A stretch of DNA of 64,000 nucleotides from Acholeplasmataceae bacterium (GCA_012837645.1 DUQU01000043.1:41401-105400); one strand, 5' to 3'. Shown: positions 1-8,449, numbered from the stretch's first letter. Numbers and translations are program-made. The notes: generated by a model not told the origin, from the letters alone.

Positions 1-1
1 A

Positions 2-757
2 CTATTAGGTGCTGCCTTAGTCTTTTTCTTTAAAACTATTAATAATAAAATGTATGCGCTTATTTTAGGGTTTGCCTCAGGAATTATGGTTGCTGCTTCA
101 ATTTGGAGTTTAATTATTCCCGCTTTAGAATATGCCGAAGAACTTGGTTATTTGCCTTGGCTGGTGGCTGCTGTGGGAATTTTTTTAGGTGTGCTTTTCC
201 TTTTTCTTTTTGATAAGATTTTACCGCATGTTCACTTTGGAGAAAACCAACCGGAAGGTATTAAAACTTCTTGGTCAAGAACGAGATTATTAATTTTTTC
301 AATAACTTTACACAATATTCCAGAAGGCTTGGCTGTTGGAGTTGCTGTTGGGGCTGTTGGAGCGGTTATTAAAGTTGGTGGTGACGCTACAGCAGCTATG
401 GTTGCAGCCTTAGCAGTAATTATTGGAATTGCGATTCAAGATTTTCCTGAAGGTGCTGCCGTTTCTATTCCTTTAAGACAAGAAGGATTATCGAGAAGAA
501 GAGCTTTTAACTTTGGACAATTAAGTGCGATTGTGGAACCTGTTTTCGCAGTTATAGGGGCTCTTTTAGTTTCTTTTACAGAAAAAATATTACCTTTTGC
601 TTTAGCTTTTTCAGCTGGTGCGATGATATTTGTGGTGGTAGAAGAATTAGTCCCCGAAGCGCGGCAACGATCGAGCGTTTCTGGCGCTCATTATTCTACT
701 TGGGGTTTTACAATTGGCTTTATTATAATGATGATTTTAGATGTTGCTTTAGGTTAA
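2..757 (+). CDS. ZIP-family divalent metal transporter (5' truncated by window edge)
   Basis: Integral membrane transporter of the ZIP/GufA type, expected to move Zn2+ or related divalent cations across the cytoplasmic membrane. The frame is open from base 2, and residues before the first ATG (base 50) read LLGAALVFFF, which fits the family's first helix, so the true start lies outside the window. The conserved metal-site helices are visible as HNIPEGLAVG and IQDFPEGAAVSIP. Several hydrophobic helices follow, and the protein ends normally at a TAA. ZIP proteins are usually about 260-280 residues; 251 are present here. The next gene starts one base after the stop, so they are probably co-transcribed. 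Family call is firm; the metal is inferred. Confidence 0.9.
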   Translation, partial: LLGAALVFFFKTINNKMYALILGFASGIMVAASIWSLIIPALEYAEELGYLPWLVAAVGIFLGVLFLFLFDKILPHVHFGENQPEGIKTSWSRTRLLIFSITLHNIPEGLAVGVAVGAVGAVIKVGGDATAAMVAALAVIIGIAIQDFPEGAAVSIPLRQEGLSRRRAFNFGQLSAIVEPVFAVIGALLVSFTEKILPFALAFSAGAMIFVVVEELVPEARQRSSVSGAHYSTWGFTIGFIIMMILDVALG

Positions 758-758
758 A

Positions 759-1187
759 ATGACAACAACAAGAATCTCGTTAAGTCGGAAGCTTAGTTGC
801 TCTCTTGATCACTTTATTGAAAGTTTATTTGATTACCAGTTAATGAAAAATTACCAACAACCGCCTTTAATTAGTTATCAACTTGTTAAGGGAAACTTCT
901 TAGAAGAAGGAGCGGTTGTTAAACTTTTTTATGATAATGAGAAAACAAAAGTAATTACCGAAACCATTATTAAAAATAATTTGCCTAAGGAAATAATAAT
1001 TGAACAAAAATATTTTCATGTTTTAGTAATAATTAAGCATCGATTTAACAATAATATTTGGTTTGTAGATTATCAGTTTATTACTACTACTAAAAAAACA
1101 ATCGATAAAGAAGGTTTAGCTAAGCAATTAGAAGAAGATATGGAAGGTTTTTTAAAGTACTATGATAAGATTAGCAAACTTAAATGA
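759..1187 (+). CDS. Hypothetical protein, 142 aa
   Basis: I do not recognise this protein with confidence. It is a small soluble alpha/beta protein without signal peptide or membrane helix. The alternating short strands, two-residue lysine/asparagine turns and a C-terminal amphipathic helix (roughly residues 120-142) are compatible with an SRPBCC/START-like ligand-binding fold, but that is only an impression. It begins one base after the ZIP transporter stop and overlaps the following acetyltransferase by 26 bases, so it is part of a tight plus-strand operon with those genes. No catalytic motif is visible. Confidence 0.6.
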   Translation: MTTTRISLSRKLSCSLDHFIESLFDYQLMKNYQQPPLISYQLVKGNFLEEGAVVKLFYDNEKTKVITETIIKNNLPKEIIIEQKYFHVLVIIKHRFNNNIWFVDYQFITTTKKTIDKEGLAKQLEEDMEGFLKYYDKISKLK

Positions 1188-1656
1188 TTTAAAAGCGATT
1201 ATTAGTATTTATCAGGAAGCTAAAGTAAGGATGAAAGCTGCGCAAATCAAGCAGTGGGAGGGTGATTATCCTAATCAAAAGTTACTTGAAGAAGATATTT
1301 TGGGAGGTCATTTATTCGTTTTTGTGAGCGCTCATTTAGTGGTGGGAGTAATGGCCGTTTTTAAAGAAGAAATCACTTATCAAAATATTATTGGCAGTTG
1401 GCTCAACGATAAGCCATACCGTGTTATTCACCGAATCGCTGTTAAAGAAGGATATACTAACCAAGGCATCGCTTTAAAAATGTTAGATTTTGTTTTAAAT
1501 CACTACCAGCAAGATCTTAAAATAGATACTCATCCTGATAACATTCCGATGCAAAAACTTTTAAAAAAAGCGCAATTTGTTTATTGCGGTAAGACGTATA
1601 TCGGACCTAAAAGTAATGATTTGAGGTGGTGTTATCAAAAACTATATCAAGAATAA
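1162..1656 (+). CDS. GNAT-family N-acetyltransferase
   Basis: Predicted acetyl-CoA-dependent N-acetyltransferase, cytoplasmic, 164 aa, a usual GNAT length. It opens with the typical MIRLANLNDLKAI strand-helix. The acetyl-CoA-binding stretch is at HRIAVKEGYTNQGIALKML (about residues 92-110); the usual R/Q-x-x-G-x-G/A loop is represented by YTNQGIA. The C-terminal FVYCGKTYIG strand matches the end of the fold. The start ATG lies inside the end of the preceding gene (26-base overlap). Its stop overlaps the likely upstream start of the next phosphatase gene. The substrate cannot be read from sequence. Confidence 0.85.
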   Translation: MIRLANLNDLKAIISIYQEAKVRMKAAQIKQWEGDYPNQKLLEEDILGGHLFVFVSAHLVVGVMAVFKEEITYQNIIGSWLNDKPYRVIHRIAVKEGYTNQGIALKMLDFVLNHYQQDLKIDTHPDNIPMQKLLKKAQFVYCGKTYIGPKSNDLRWCYQKLYQE

Positions 1657-2737
1657 TTATAATAAAAACAATCTTGTTAATCTTTCTAATTCAATCTTAA
1701 AATATTACGGGATTGAAACTTTTCATCCGACTTTAACTGGTTTGGATGAAGTTTTAAAAACTAATTATCCCCACCTGGTTTTAATTTTAATCGATGGGAT
1801 GGGAGTTAATATTTTAAAGCAGCATTTAGATTCTAATGCACTTTTAAACAAACACTATAAAAGGGCTTTAAATACTGTTTTTCCACCGACAACAGTGGCG
1901 GCGACCACTGCTTTATTAAGTGCGAAAACACCCTATGAAACTGGGTTTTTAGGTTGGACTCAATATAACAAAAATGCTAACGTAACTGAAACGCTCTTTT
2001 TGGAAGAAGAAACAATAACTAAAACGAAAGTTAGTAATTCTTTATTAAAACAACTAAATTATCAAAGCATTATTGATAAAATAAAAACTAAACATCCAGA
2101 GATGCAAGTTGAAAAATTGGCGATCAAGCCGCTTTTTAATTGCGATTTTGAAACTTTTTCCGAGCAGCTCAATAGGGCTTTAATGAATACTTTTTCCCAG
2201 CAGAGTTTTACTTATCTTTATTATCCCTTATTAGATACTTTATTACATAGTGTCGGAACTAAAGATTTAAAAGTTAGCCAACATTTAAAAGATATCAATA
2301 ATGATTATGAAAAGTTTATCGATGAAATTGCCGATGATGTCTTAGTACTAACAACCGCCGATCATGGTTTTGTTGATGTGGAAATTATCAATCTTTCATA
2401 TTATCCCAAATTAACCAAACTTTTAAAAAGGGCACCATCGATTGAAAGTAGGAGTATGACGTTTTTTGTAAAAAGCCTTTATAAAAGAAAATTTAAAACA
2501 CTTTTTAAGAAATATTTTAATGAGGACTTTAATTTATATAGTAAAAAGGAAGTAAAAAGGTTAAAACTATTTGGGAAAGGAAAAAAGCATCCCCTCTTTG
2601 AAAGTTTTTTAGGCGATTTTTTGGCTGTTGCTAAAACTAATAAAGCCTTTTCGCTAAAAAACGATAATGGTTTAAAAGCCCAACATGGTGGTGGTCTTTT
2701 AGAAGAGTTTTTAATTCCTTTAATAATAAACAAATAA
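1634..2737 (+). CDS. Alkaline-phosphatase-superfamily phosphodiesterase/pyrophosphatase; probable non-AUG (ATC) start
   Basis: Metal-dependent hydrolase of the alkaline phosphatase/nucleotide pyrophosphatase superfamily. Visible motifs are LILIDGMGV (first metal Asp), the nucleophile region PPTTVAATTALLSAKTP, DTLLHSVG, TTADHGFVDV (Asp-His metal ligands) and the C-terminal AQHGGGLLEE His. The first conventional start is TTG at 1742, but it has no ribosome-binding site. The frame is open upstream to 1625 and encodes family-like sequence (NLVNLSNSILKYYGIE). A GAGGTGG site at 1623-1629 precedes an ATC codon at 1634, the best candidate start (367 aa). If that is wrong, use 1742 (331 aa). The ATC start overlaps the acetyltransferase end, suggesting coupling. 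The substrate is unknown. Confidence 0.8.
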   Translation: MKNYIKNNYNKNNLVNLSNSILKYYGIETFHPTLTGLDEVLKTNYPHLVLILIDGMGVNILKQHLDSNALLNKHYKRALNTVFPPTTVAATTALLSAKTPYETGFLGWTQYNKNANVTETLFLEEETITKTKVSNSLLKQLNYQSIIDKIKTKHPEMQVEKLAIKPLFNCDFETFSEQLNRALMNTFSQQSFTYLYYPLLDTLLHSVGTKDLKVSQHLKDINNDYEKFIDEIADDVLVLTTADHGFVDVEIINLSYYPKLTKLLKRAPSIESRSMTFFVKSLYKRKFKTLFKKYFNEDFNLYSKKEVKRLKLFGKGKKHPLFESFLGDFLAVAKTNKAFSLKNDNGLKAQHGGGLLEEFLIPLIINK

Positions 2738-2776
2738 ATGTTATAATAAAGAAGCGATAAAGAAGGTGATTAGAAG

Positions 2777-2971
2777 ATGGCTTGGCATGATGAAACGTAT
2801 ATTATTGGCGAAAAAGTGCAAGTAAAAAACGAAAAAGAAATGGGAGTTGTAACGAGAATTGATCAGGAAAGAGATTTAGTTTTCGTGCAATTTAAACGGA
2901 TGAGAGAAGAGTCTTATCCTTATCCAGAAGCTTTTGAACAAGGTTACTTAGTTATGAAAATAAACAAATAA
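2777..2971 (+). CDS. Small conserved-type hypothetical protein, 64 aa
   Basis: Short acidic/basic soluble protein with a good ribosome-binding site (AAGGTG) seven to eight bases before ATG and its own -10-like TATAAT near 2751. The sequence alternates short beta strands (YIIGEKVQVK, MGVVTRIDQE, LVFVQFKRM), the pattern of a small SH3/KOW/Tudor-like barrel such as those appended to RNA polymerase-binding or helicase proteins. I infer a nucleic-acid or protein-binding role only from that pattern. A strong intrinsic terminator follows directly, so it is the last gene of its transcript or a monocistronic unit. Confidence 0.65.
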   Translation: MAWHDETYIIGEKVQVKNEKEMGVVTRIDQERDLVFVQFKRMREESYPYPEAFEQGYLVMKINK

Positions 2972-2972
2972 A

Positions 2973-3004
2973 GCATCACTACTTAAAAGTGGTGTTTTTT
3001 TTAA
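2973..3004 (+). terminator. Intrinsic terminator after the 64-aa gene
   Basis: GCATCACT (2973-2980) pairs with AGTGGTGT (2988-2995, G-T pairs allowed) around a seven-base A-rich loop. A run of eight or more T follows. It lies two bases past the stop of the small upstream gene. Confidence 0.85.
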
Positions 3005-3010
3005 AATAAA

Positions 3011-3030
3011 AACCACTAATAAAAGTGGTT
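3011..3030 (-). terminator. Intrinsic terminator for tRNA-Lys
   Basis: AACCACT (3011-3017) and AGTGGTT (3024-3030) form a seven-base-pair stem. Read on the minus strand it is followed by a T-rich tract (complement of 3001-3010), ten bases downstream of the tRNA 3' end. Its stem sequence resembles the plus-strand terminator immediately beside it. Confidence 0.75.
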
Positions 3031-3039
3031 TAAGGTCTT

Positions 3040-3115
3040 TGGTACAGCCTCGGAGGATCGAACTCCGGACCCACAGATTAAGAGTCTGTTGCTCTGCCTA
3101 CTGAGCTAAGGCTGC
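3040..3115 (-). tRNA. tRNA-Lys (anticodon CTT)
   Basis: On the minus strand, acceptor GCAGCCT (3115-3109) pairs with AGGCTGT (one G-U pair), followed by discriminator A and an encoded CCA at 3042-3040. The anticodon arm is ACAGA-CTCTTAA-TCTGT, giving anticodon CTT for AAG codons. The T-arm GTTCGATC is standard. Total 76 nt. Promoter and terminator are both present, so it is an independent single-tRNA unit opposed to its neighbours. Confidence 0.95.
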
Positions 3116-3129
3116 AAATTAACGTAGTT

Positions 3130-3158
3130 ATAATAACATAGTTATTTTTAAAATTCAA
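3130..3158 (-). promoter_or_regulatory. SigA-type promoter for tRNA-Lys
   Basis: On the minus strand, TTGAAT (3158-3153) and TATTAT (3135-3130) are separated by exactly 17 bases, and the -10 lies about 15 bases before the tRNA 5' end. A plus-strand TATAAT (3129-3134) overlaps the same site and may serve the Nudix gene, though no good -35 accompanies it. Confidence 0.65.
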
Positions 3159-3174
3159 TCTAAAGGAGCGAATT

Positions 3175-3726
3175 ATGTTAATAGAAGTTTTAAATAAATA
3201 TCAACCTCAAGATGAATTTGAAGAAAATGATAAAAAATTAATGTTAAAGGCTTACCAGCTTTTTAAAGAAGAACTGTTTTACCGATTTCCTTATTTTCAC
3301 TTTACGGTTTCAGCAGTTATCTTTAATGAGGATTTCACTAAAGTACTTTTTATGTATCACAAGATTTATCAAAGCTATGCTTGGGTTGGTGGTCATATGG
3401 ATGGCAGTAAAAACTTAAAAGAAAACTTGTTAAAAGAAGTATTAGAAGAAACGGGATTAGAAAAAGTTAGTTTTGTTAAAGATGAGCCAATTAGCATTGA
3501 GATTTTACCAGTTTTTTTACATAAAAAGGATAATAAGGCGGTCTCCTCTCATGAACACTATAATATTAGTTACGCTTTAAGAGCTTCTGAAAAAGATAAA
3601 TTAATTAATAATGATGCAGAAAGTGAAAGTCTAAAATGGCTTCCTATTTCCCATTTAAAAACTTTTGTAAGTGAAGCAAATATGCTCATAATTTATGATA
3701 AAATTATTAGGAGAGTGTTAAAATGA
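3175..3726 (+). CDS. NUDIX hydrolase
   Basis: Nudix-fold pyrophosphohydrolase, 183 aa, with an AAGGAG site nine bases before the ATG. The Nudix box is near residues 76-98 (GHMDGSKN...KEVLEETGL). The core EVLEET glutamates that bind Mg2+ are intact. Two usual positions differ: the Glu expected seven residues into the box is Lys, and the Arg before the first core Glu is Lys. Substrates of such proteins range from oxidised nucleotides to dinucleoside polyphosphates, so none is proposed. It overlaps the following HAD phosphatase by four bases (ATGA), which implies translational coupling and perhaps a two-step phosphate-removal role. Confidence 0.85.
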   Translation: MLIEVLNKYQPQDEFEENDKKLMLKAYQLFKEELFYRFPYFHFTVSAVIFNEDFTKVLFMYHKIYQSYAWVGGHMDGSKNLKENLLKEVLEETGLEKVSFVKDEPISIEILPVFLHKKDNKAVSSHEHYNISYALRASEKDKLINNDAESESLKWLPISHLKTFVSEANMLIIYDKIIRRVLK

Positions 3727-4376
3727 AAAAGTTGATTATTTTTGATTTAGATGGTACTTTGCTGGATACATTAACCGATATTACAAATAGTGTTAATGAT
3801 ACTTTAAAGCATTATGGAAAGTCTTTAAGAACTGAAGAAGAAATTAAATACTTATTAGGATTTGGCCCCCAACATTTAATAGAAAAAAGCTTTGATAAAA
3901 GTTTTAGTGAAGAGGAGTTTAAAGAAGTATATAAGTTTTATGATGAAAGATACGCTCTTAACCAAAACATCTTTACTAAGCCTTATTCTGGTATTATTGA
4001 ACTTCTTAACATTTTAAAGAAAGATTATCTTTTGGCTGTTTGCTCCAACAAACAAGATCATTTAACAAAGTCTTTAATAAAGACTGTTTTTCCTAATCTT
4101 TTTAGTGTTGTTGTCGGTGCCAACCCTTACCAAAGAAAGCCAAACCCGGAGATGCCCAATTATATAATGGAAAAGTTAAATGTCACTCCCAAAGAGACAC
4201 TTTTTATTGGTGATACTAGCGTCGATATTAAAACGGCTCTTAATGCCAAGATAGATGTAGTTGCGGTATTATGGGGCTTTAGAAAAAAAGCGGACTTAGT
4301 CGCTTTTAATCCTAATGCTTTTATTAAAGAACCTTTAGAGTTACTGGAACTTTTAAAAAAACGTTTTAACAATTAA
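3723..4376 (+). CDS. HAD-family phosphatase, phosphoglycolate phosphatase-like
   Basis: Haloacid dehalogenase-superfamily hydrolase, 217 aa. Motif I is FDLDGTLLDT at residues 6-15 (nucleophile and acid/base Asp), motif II is AVCSNKQ, motif III lies around RKPNPEMP, and motif IV is FIGDTSVDIKTALNA. The helical cap between motif I and II places it in subfamily I, near phosphoglycolate phosphatase Gph or the pyrophosphatase PpaX. It shares a four-base overlap with the Nudix gene. Its 3' end overlaps the convergent GH13 gene by 24 bases, with no terminator between them. Substrate is not determinable. Confidence 0.85.
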   Translation: MKKLIIFDLDGTLLDTLTDITNSVNDTLKHYGKSLRTEEEIKYLLGFGPQHLIEKSFDKSFSEEEFKEVYKFYDERYALNQNIFTKPYSGIIELLNILKKDYLLAVCSNKQDHLTKSLIKTVFPNLFSVVVGANPYQRKPNPEMPNYIMEKLNVTPKETLFIGDTSVDIKTALNAKIDVVAVLWGFRKKADLVAFNPNAFIKEPLELLELLKKRFNN

Positions 4377-6164
4377 GTAACTAAAAGGAAATAAGTTGAA
4401 ATTTTTTAAAGTTACTTTTTCTTGAGTTTTTAAATTAACGCCACTTAGTGAATAATTAATGGTGCAGTTATTATTAGTAGGGTTAATAAAGATAGTGATG
4501 CTTTCTTTATCTTTTTTTGTTTGATAACCGATGATGTTACTATTATCATCACTATAAATAAATTTAAAATTAGAAGCAGCGAAGCTTTTTTCGTTTTTTC
4601 TTAAGTTAATTAACCACTTAATTTCTTGTAAAAACTGATAATTACCATCTTGCCAGGGCATCGCTCTTCTAGAATCGGGATCACCGCCACCTCCTAGTGC
4701 TAGTTCACCGCCATAATAAAGGCTTGGTGAACCGGGAAAGGAAAATAAAAAGAGATAATATAAAAAGGCTAAATCGAGATTATTACCAGCTCTATTAAGT
4801 ACTCTTTCAGTATCGTGAGATTCGACTAAGTTAAACATCGCTTCTGTAATTTGAAGAGGATAAGCTGTGATGATATTATTAATAATTCGTCTAAATTCTG
4901 AAGCGGTTATCTTTTTAATGGAGTCGTAATTATCTAAGTATTGCCATAAAGAGTAACTAAGTTGATAGTTCATTACGGCATCAAATTGTTCACCTTGGAG
5001 CCAAGGGGAAGCGAAGTCCCAATTTTCTCCGAAAAGAAAAGCCTCGGGATTAATATTTTTAACTGTTTTTCTAAAAAGGCGCCAAAAAGAATGACTAACT
5101 TCATTAGCGACGTCTAAACGCCAGCCATCGATGTTAAATTCTTTTAACCAATAACTAGCAACTGCTAGTAAATGTTGTTGAGTTAAAGGATGATCAACAT
5201 TCCATTTAGGCATTCTTGGGGTGAAGGCGAAAGTTTCGTAAGGTGGTTTTAAGCCGATTTGATGTTTTGGAAGTTTATCTTTAGTCAATTCAAAATTAAT
5301 ATGAGCGTCTTTATCAAGAAAGAAACAATGGTAATATTTGCTTTTTTTACCTTTTTTTAAGACATCTTGCCAAAAAGGATGTAAATAACCGCTATGATTA
5401 AAGACGCCATCTAAAACAACTTTTATTTTTAGAGCGTGAGCCTTGTTAATAAGTGTTTTTAAATCAGCTTTGGTACCGAAACTGGGATCGATTTCAAAGT
5501 AATCAGTAGTATCATATTTGTGAATTGAAGGGCTTTTAAAAAGTGGTGTTAAATAAAGTCCGGTGATACCTAAATCAGCGAGATAGGGGAGTTTTTCAGT
5601 AATTCCTTTTAAATTACCACCCAAGAGCACTTCGTTAGTTATTTTCTCATCTTTTGTGGGCCAAGGAGAAATGTTCTTATTAATATTAGTTTGGGGGCGA
5701 TAAAAACGATCGGGAAAGATTTGGTACCAAACCATTCTTTTTGTCCATGAAGGGACTTTAATAAGATCGCTTTGGTGAAGGTAAGGAAAATTGAAATAGT
5801 TAAAAAGATCGTTTAAATGTTGAGGTTCTTTTTTAAGGTCGATTATTTCTCTAGTACCATAAAGAAATTGTTCATCGATTAAAAAGGCATATTTTATCCG
5901 TTTGATAGAAGGTTTTAAAGAAACAAAAAAATAGTTGTAATAATCATCGCTTAATCTTTTCTCCATAGTAGTGTTTTTATTTTCATTGACCCACTCCCAT
6001 TTGGTTAAAGTTTCATCAAGAGGTTGATAATTAAAGGGATCACCATAAATTACTTTAACTGTTTGAAATTCTTTGGTGGTTTTTAACCAGAGATGGAGGG
6101 TTTCTCTATCGTATAAGTAGGCGTAATTACTTTTGGGTTGATGGAAAAATTTATGATACATCAC
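4353..6164 (-). CDS. GH13 neopullulanase/cyclomaltodextrinase-type glycosidase
   Basis: Cytoplasmic alpha-glucan hydrolase, 603 aa, no signal peptide. The first ~125 residues form the N-terminal beta-sandwich (CBM34-like) typical of neopullulanase, maltogenic amylase and cyclodextrinase (GH13_20). The catalytic barrel follows: DGVFNHSG, the nucleophile in DGWRLDVANEV, the acid/base Glu in FGENWD and the stabilising Asp in VESHDTERV. Insert KYDTTDYFEIDPSFG is characteristic. It probably cleaves imported malto-oligosaccharides or cyclodextrins to maltose and glucose. It is transcribed divergently from the adjacent oligo-glucosidase. Start ATG is doubled (MMYH); either may be used. Confidence 0.93.
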   Translation of the reverse strand: MMYHKFFHQPKSNYAYLYDRETLHLWLKTTKEFQTVKVIYGDPFNYQPLDETLTKWEWVNENKNTTMEKRLSDDYYNYFFVSLKPSIKRIKYAFLIDEQFLYGTREIIDLKKEPQHLNDLFNYFNFPYLHQSDLIKVPSWTKRMVWYQIFPDRFYRPQTNINKNISPWPTKDEKITNEVLLGGNLKGITEKLPYLADLGITGLYLTPLFKSPSIHKYDTTDYFEIDPSFGTKADLKTLINKAHALKIKVVLDGVFNHSGYLHPFWQDVLKKGKKSKYYHCFFLDKDAHINFELTKDKLPKHQIGLKPPYETFAFTPRMPKWNVDHPLTQQHLLAVASYWLKEFNIDGWRLDVANEVSHSFWRLFRKTVKNINPEAFLFGENWDFASPWLQGEQFDAVMNYQLSYSLWQYLDNYDSIKKITASEFRRIINNIITAYPLQITEAMFNLVESHDTERVLNRAGNNLDLAFLYYLFLFSFPGSPSLYYGGELALGGGGDPDSRRAMPWQDGNYQFLQEIKWLINLRKNEKSFAASNFKFIYSDDNSNIIGYQTKKDKESITIFINPTNNNCTINYSLSGVNLKTQEKVTLKNFNLFPFSYLIVKTFF

Positions 6165-6244
6165 TAAGACCTCATTTCTTGTTCGTTTGATAATTATATT
6201 TTAACATAAAAGAATAAAGATGCTTTAAAATAACGGTTTTATGA

Positions 6245-6250
6245 TACAAT
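6245..6250 (+). promoter_or_regulatory. Extended -10 promoter of the oligo-glucosidase gene
   Basis: TGATACAAT gives an extended -10 (TG, one base, TACAAT at 6245-6250), 29 bases before the chosen ATG. No convincing -35 is seen, as often with extended -10 elements. No MalR- or CcpA-type palindrome is obvious in this 90-base divergent region. Confidence 0.5.
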
Positions 6251-6278
6251 TTAAATGAAACAAAAAGGGAGGATTAAG

Positions 6279-7982
6279 ATGTTTTATCAAAGGAAATGGT
6301 GGAAAGAAGCGATTGGTTATCAAATTTATTTAAAATCTTTTAAAGATAGTAATAATGATGGTATTGGCGATCTTAATGGAATTAGAGAGAAGCTCCCTTA
6401 TTTAAAAGAATTGGGAATTACTTTAATTTGGATAACACCATTTTACTTATCACCGATGGATGACAATGGTTATGATATTTCTGATTTTTATCAAGTCGAT
6501 CCTGCTTTTGGAAGTTTAGATGACATCAAAAATTTGCTTAAAGAAGCTCATGATATTGGGATTAGAGTGATTGTTGATTTTGTGATGAATCATACTTCTG
6601 ATGAACATCATTGGTTTGTTGAGGCGCGAAAATCAAAGAGTAATAAATATCGAGATTATTATCTTTGGGCAAAAGGAAAAATAGTCGACGGAAAAGAAGT
6701 AGAGCCAACTAATTGGGCTTCTTTTTTTGGTGGTTCTTGTTGGGAAAAAGATGAATTAACTGATGAGTATTACATGAAGATATTTTCTAAAAAAATGCCA
6801 GATTTAAATTATCGTAATCCTGAGGTTAGAAAAGAGATGCAAGAGGTTGCGAAATATTGGTTAGATTTAGGTGTTGATGGATTTAGAATTGACGCTGTTG
6901 CTCATCTTGGTAGAAGTGAAGAATTAATTGATTCCAATTTGAAAACAGATAATAAATATCAACCTGATTGGCGGAAGTTTTCTAATTTGCCAGTTTTATT
7001 TGATTACTTAAAAGAATTTAAGGAGAATGTTTTTGACCATTATGAAATCGTTACTATTGGTGAAGTTGGCGGTGACGCCTCACCGAAAGAAGCGATTGCC
7101 TATGCTGGTTATAAAAATGGTCCTTTAAAGATGGTTTTTAATTTTGATCATTGCTGGAGTAATAATGTTTGGCAACTTGAAAAGAGTAGTGAAACAGTTA
7201 AAGTCGATCTTTTAAATTTAAAACAAGTTTTTGATAAATGGCAAAGGAAGCAATATCAAAAGGCTTGGGCACCTTTATATTGGTTAAATCATGATCACCC
7301 TCGTTTGATGAGCCATTATGGTAATCCCCAAAAAAGATTTTTATCTGGTTCAATGTTGGCTACGGCACTTTACTTTATGTGGGGAACGCCTTTCGTTTAT
7401 CAAGGAGAAGAAATCGGCACCACTAATTACCCTTTTAAAGATATTAGAGAATTTAACGATGTTGGCGTCAAAAATAGTTACGAGAATAGTCTTTTTAAGT
7501 CTTTAGAAGAAGAGAAAAAGTTTATCTTTCAAACCGCTTTAAAATCACGTGATAATGCGAGAACGATAATGAGTTGGAACGCCAGTAAATATGGTGGTTT
7601 TTCCCAAAGTGAGCCTTGGTTTCATCTTCATCCCGACTATAGATCAGTTAATGTTGCGGCTCAACTTGATGATCCGGACTCATTGCTTACTTATTATAAA
7701 AAAGTTTTTGAATTAAGAAAAAGCGAACCTTATTTAAGCACTTTTGTTTATGGAAGTTACCAACAATTGTTAAAAAGAAATCCCCATCTTTATATTTACT
7801 TAAGAGAAAAAGAAAAAAAGATTTTAGTTATTACTAATTTCTTTGATCAAGAAAGGGTAGTTAATTTACCGCGGTTTAAAGTTAAAAAGATTTTATTATC
7901 AAATTATTCCGACACTAGAACTATTTTGGCTAATGTCTTACTAAGGCCTTATGAGAGCATTGTTTATGAGGTGGAAAAATAA
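6279..7982 (+). CDS. malL: GH13 oligo-1,6-glucosidase / alpha-glucosidase
   Basis: Cytoplasmic exo-glucosidase of the GH13_31 group, 567 aa, which releases glucose from isomaltose- or maltose-type oligosaccharides. It begins with the diagnostic FYQRKWWKEAIGYQIYLKSF and DSNNDGIGDLNGI (calcium-loop type). Catalytic motifs are VDFVMNHTSDEH, DGFRIDAVAHL (nucleophile), TIGEVGG (acid/base) and LNHDHPRLMS (third Asp; the usual NHDQPR has His in place of Gln). An earlier ATG at 6255 exists, but GGGAGG sits seven bases before the ATG at 6279, which I chose. The downstream gene starts on its last base. Together with the divergent neopullulanase it forms a small glucan-use locus. Confidence 0.93.
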   Translation: MFYQRKWWKEAIGYQIYLKSFKDSNNDGIGDLNGIREKLPYLKELGITLIWITPFYLSPMDDNGYDISDFYQVDPAFGSLDDIKNLLKEAHDIGIRVIVDFVMNHTSDEHHWFVEARKSKSNKYRDYYLWAKGKIVDGKEVEPTNWASFFGGSCWEKDELTDEYYMKIFSKKMPDLNYRNPEVRKEMQEVAKYWLDLGVDGFRIDAVAHLGRSEELIDSNLKTDNKYQPDWRKFSNLPVLFDYLKEFKENVFDHYEIVTIGEVGGDASPKEAIAYAGYKNGPLKMVFNFDHCWSNNVWQLEKSSETVKVDLLNLKQVFDKWQRKQYQKAWAPLYWLNHDHPRLMSHYGNPQKRFLSGSMLATALYFMWGTPFVYQGEEIGTTNYPFKDIREFNDVGVKNSYENSLFKSLEEEKKFIFQTALKSRDNARTIMSWNASKYGGFSQSEPWFHLHPDYRSVNVAAQLDDPDSLLTYYKKVFELRKSEPYLSTFVYGSYQQLLKRNPHLYIYLREKEKKILVITNFFDQERVVNLPRFKVKKILLSNYSDTRTILANVLLRPYESIVYEVEK

Positions 7983-8449
7983 TGGAGTATTTTTATTTTG
8001 CTTTAGGGGTGATTGCAGTTGCGGTAATAATTTTCGTTATTATTAATCGTCATTATCACAGTAAGGTTGCTAAAATAGTCCAAGCCTTAGAAAAGTTAGG
8101 TGATTTAAAAAAAGCTGATAGCAGCAGTTACCATTATGATTTAACAATCGCGGAGACAATTTACCAAATTAAAATTATTAATACTTATAGTTATCAAGAA
8201 TTATCTTTTAATTCTAATTCTCATTGGCAGTTAAAGCCAAGTAAAAAAATTAAACTTATTTCCCCAGGGGGATTTGATAAGAGATTAGGAGTTAAAATTA
8301 TTATTCCTTTAAATACTCCTGCTAAAATCGTTAAATATTTAAATGAAAATGAAATTGCTTTTGTGGAGCCTTTAGAAAAATGTTTTAGTTATTATCTTAT
8401 TACTAAAGAAAATATTTCTTTTATAAAAAGGATAAAAAAAGAGGCCTAA
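7982..8449 (+). CDS. Hypothetical membrane-anchored protein, 155 aa
   Basis: Not recognised. Residues 2-20 form one hydrophobic helix (YFYFALGVIAVAVIIFVII) followed by a basic stretch, so it is likely a single-pass membrane protein with a soluble domain. The rest is rich in beta strands and lysines (YSYQELSFNS, PSKKIKLISPGG, KRLGVKIIIPL). Its ATG overlaps the stop of the alpha-glucosidase by one base, implying coupled translation. It ends with a four-base overlap against the convergent ispG. No catalytic motif. Confidence 0.6.
   Translation: MEYFYFALGVIAVAVIIFVIINRHYHSKVAKIVQALEKLGDLKKADSSSYHYDLTIAETIYQIKIINTYSYQELSFNSNSHWQLKPSKKIKLISPGGFDKRLGVKIIIPLNTPAKIVKYLNENEIAFVEPLEKCFSYYLITKENISFIKRIKKEA

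Noticed and set aside
2479..2733. Open frame on the minus strand inside the phosphatase gene
   Set aside because: Low-complexity Lys/Phe/Ser composition typical of an antisense shadow; no ribosome-binding site and no recognisable domain.
6165..6254. MalR/CcpA operator between the divergent GH13 genes
   Set aside because: No CG-centred palindrome fits; only promoter elements are visible.
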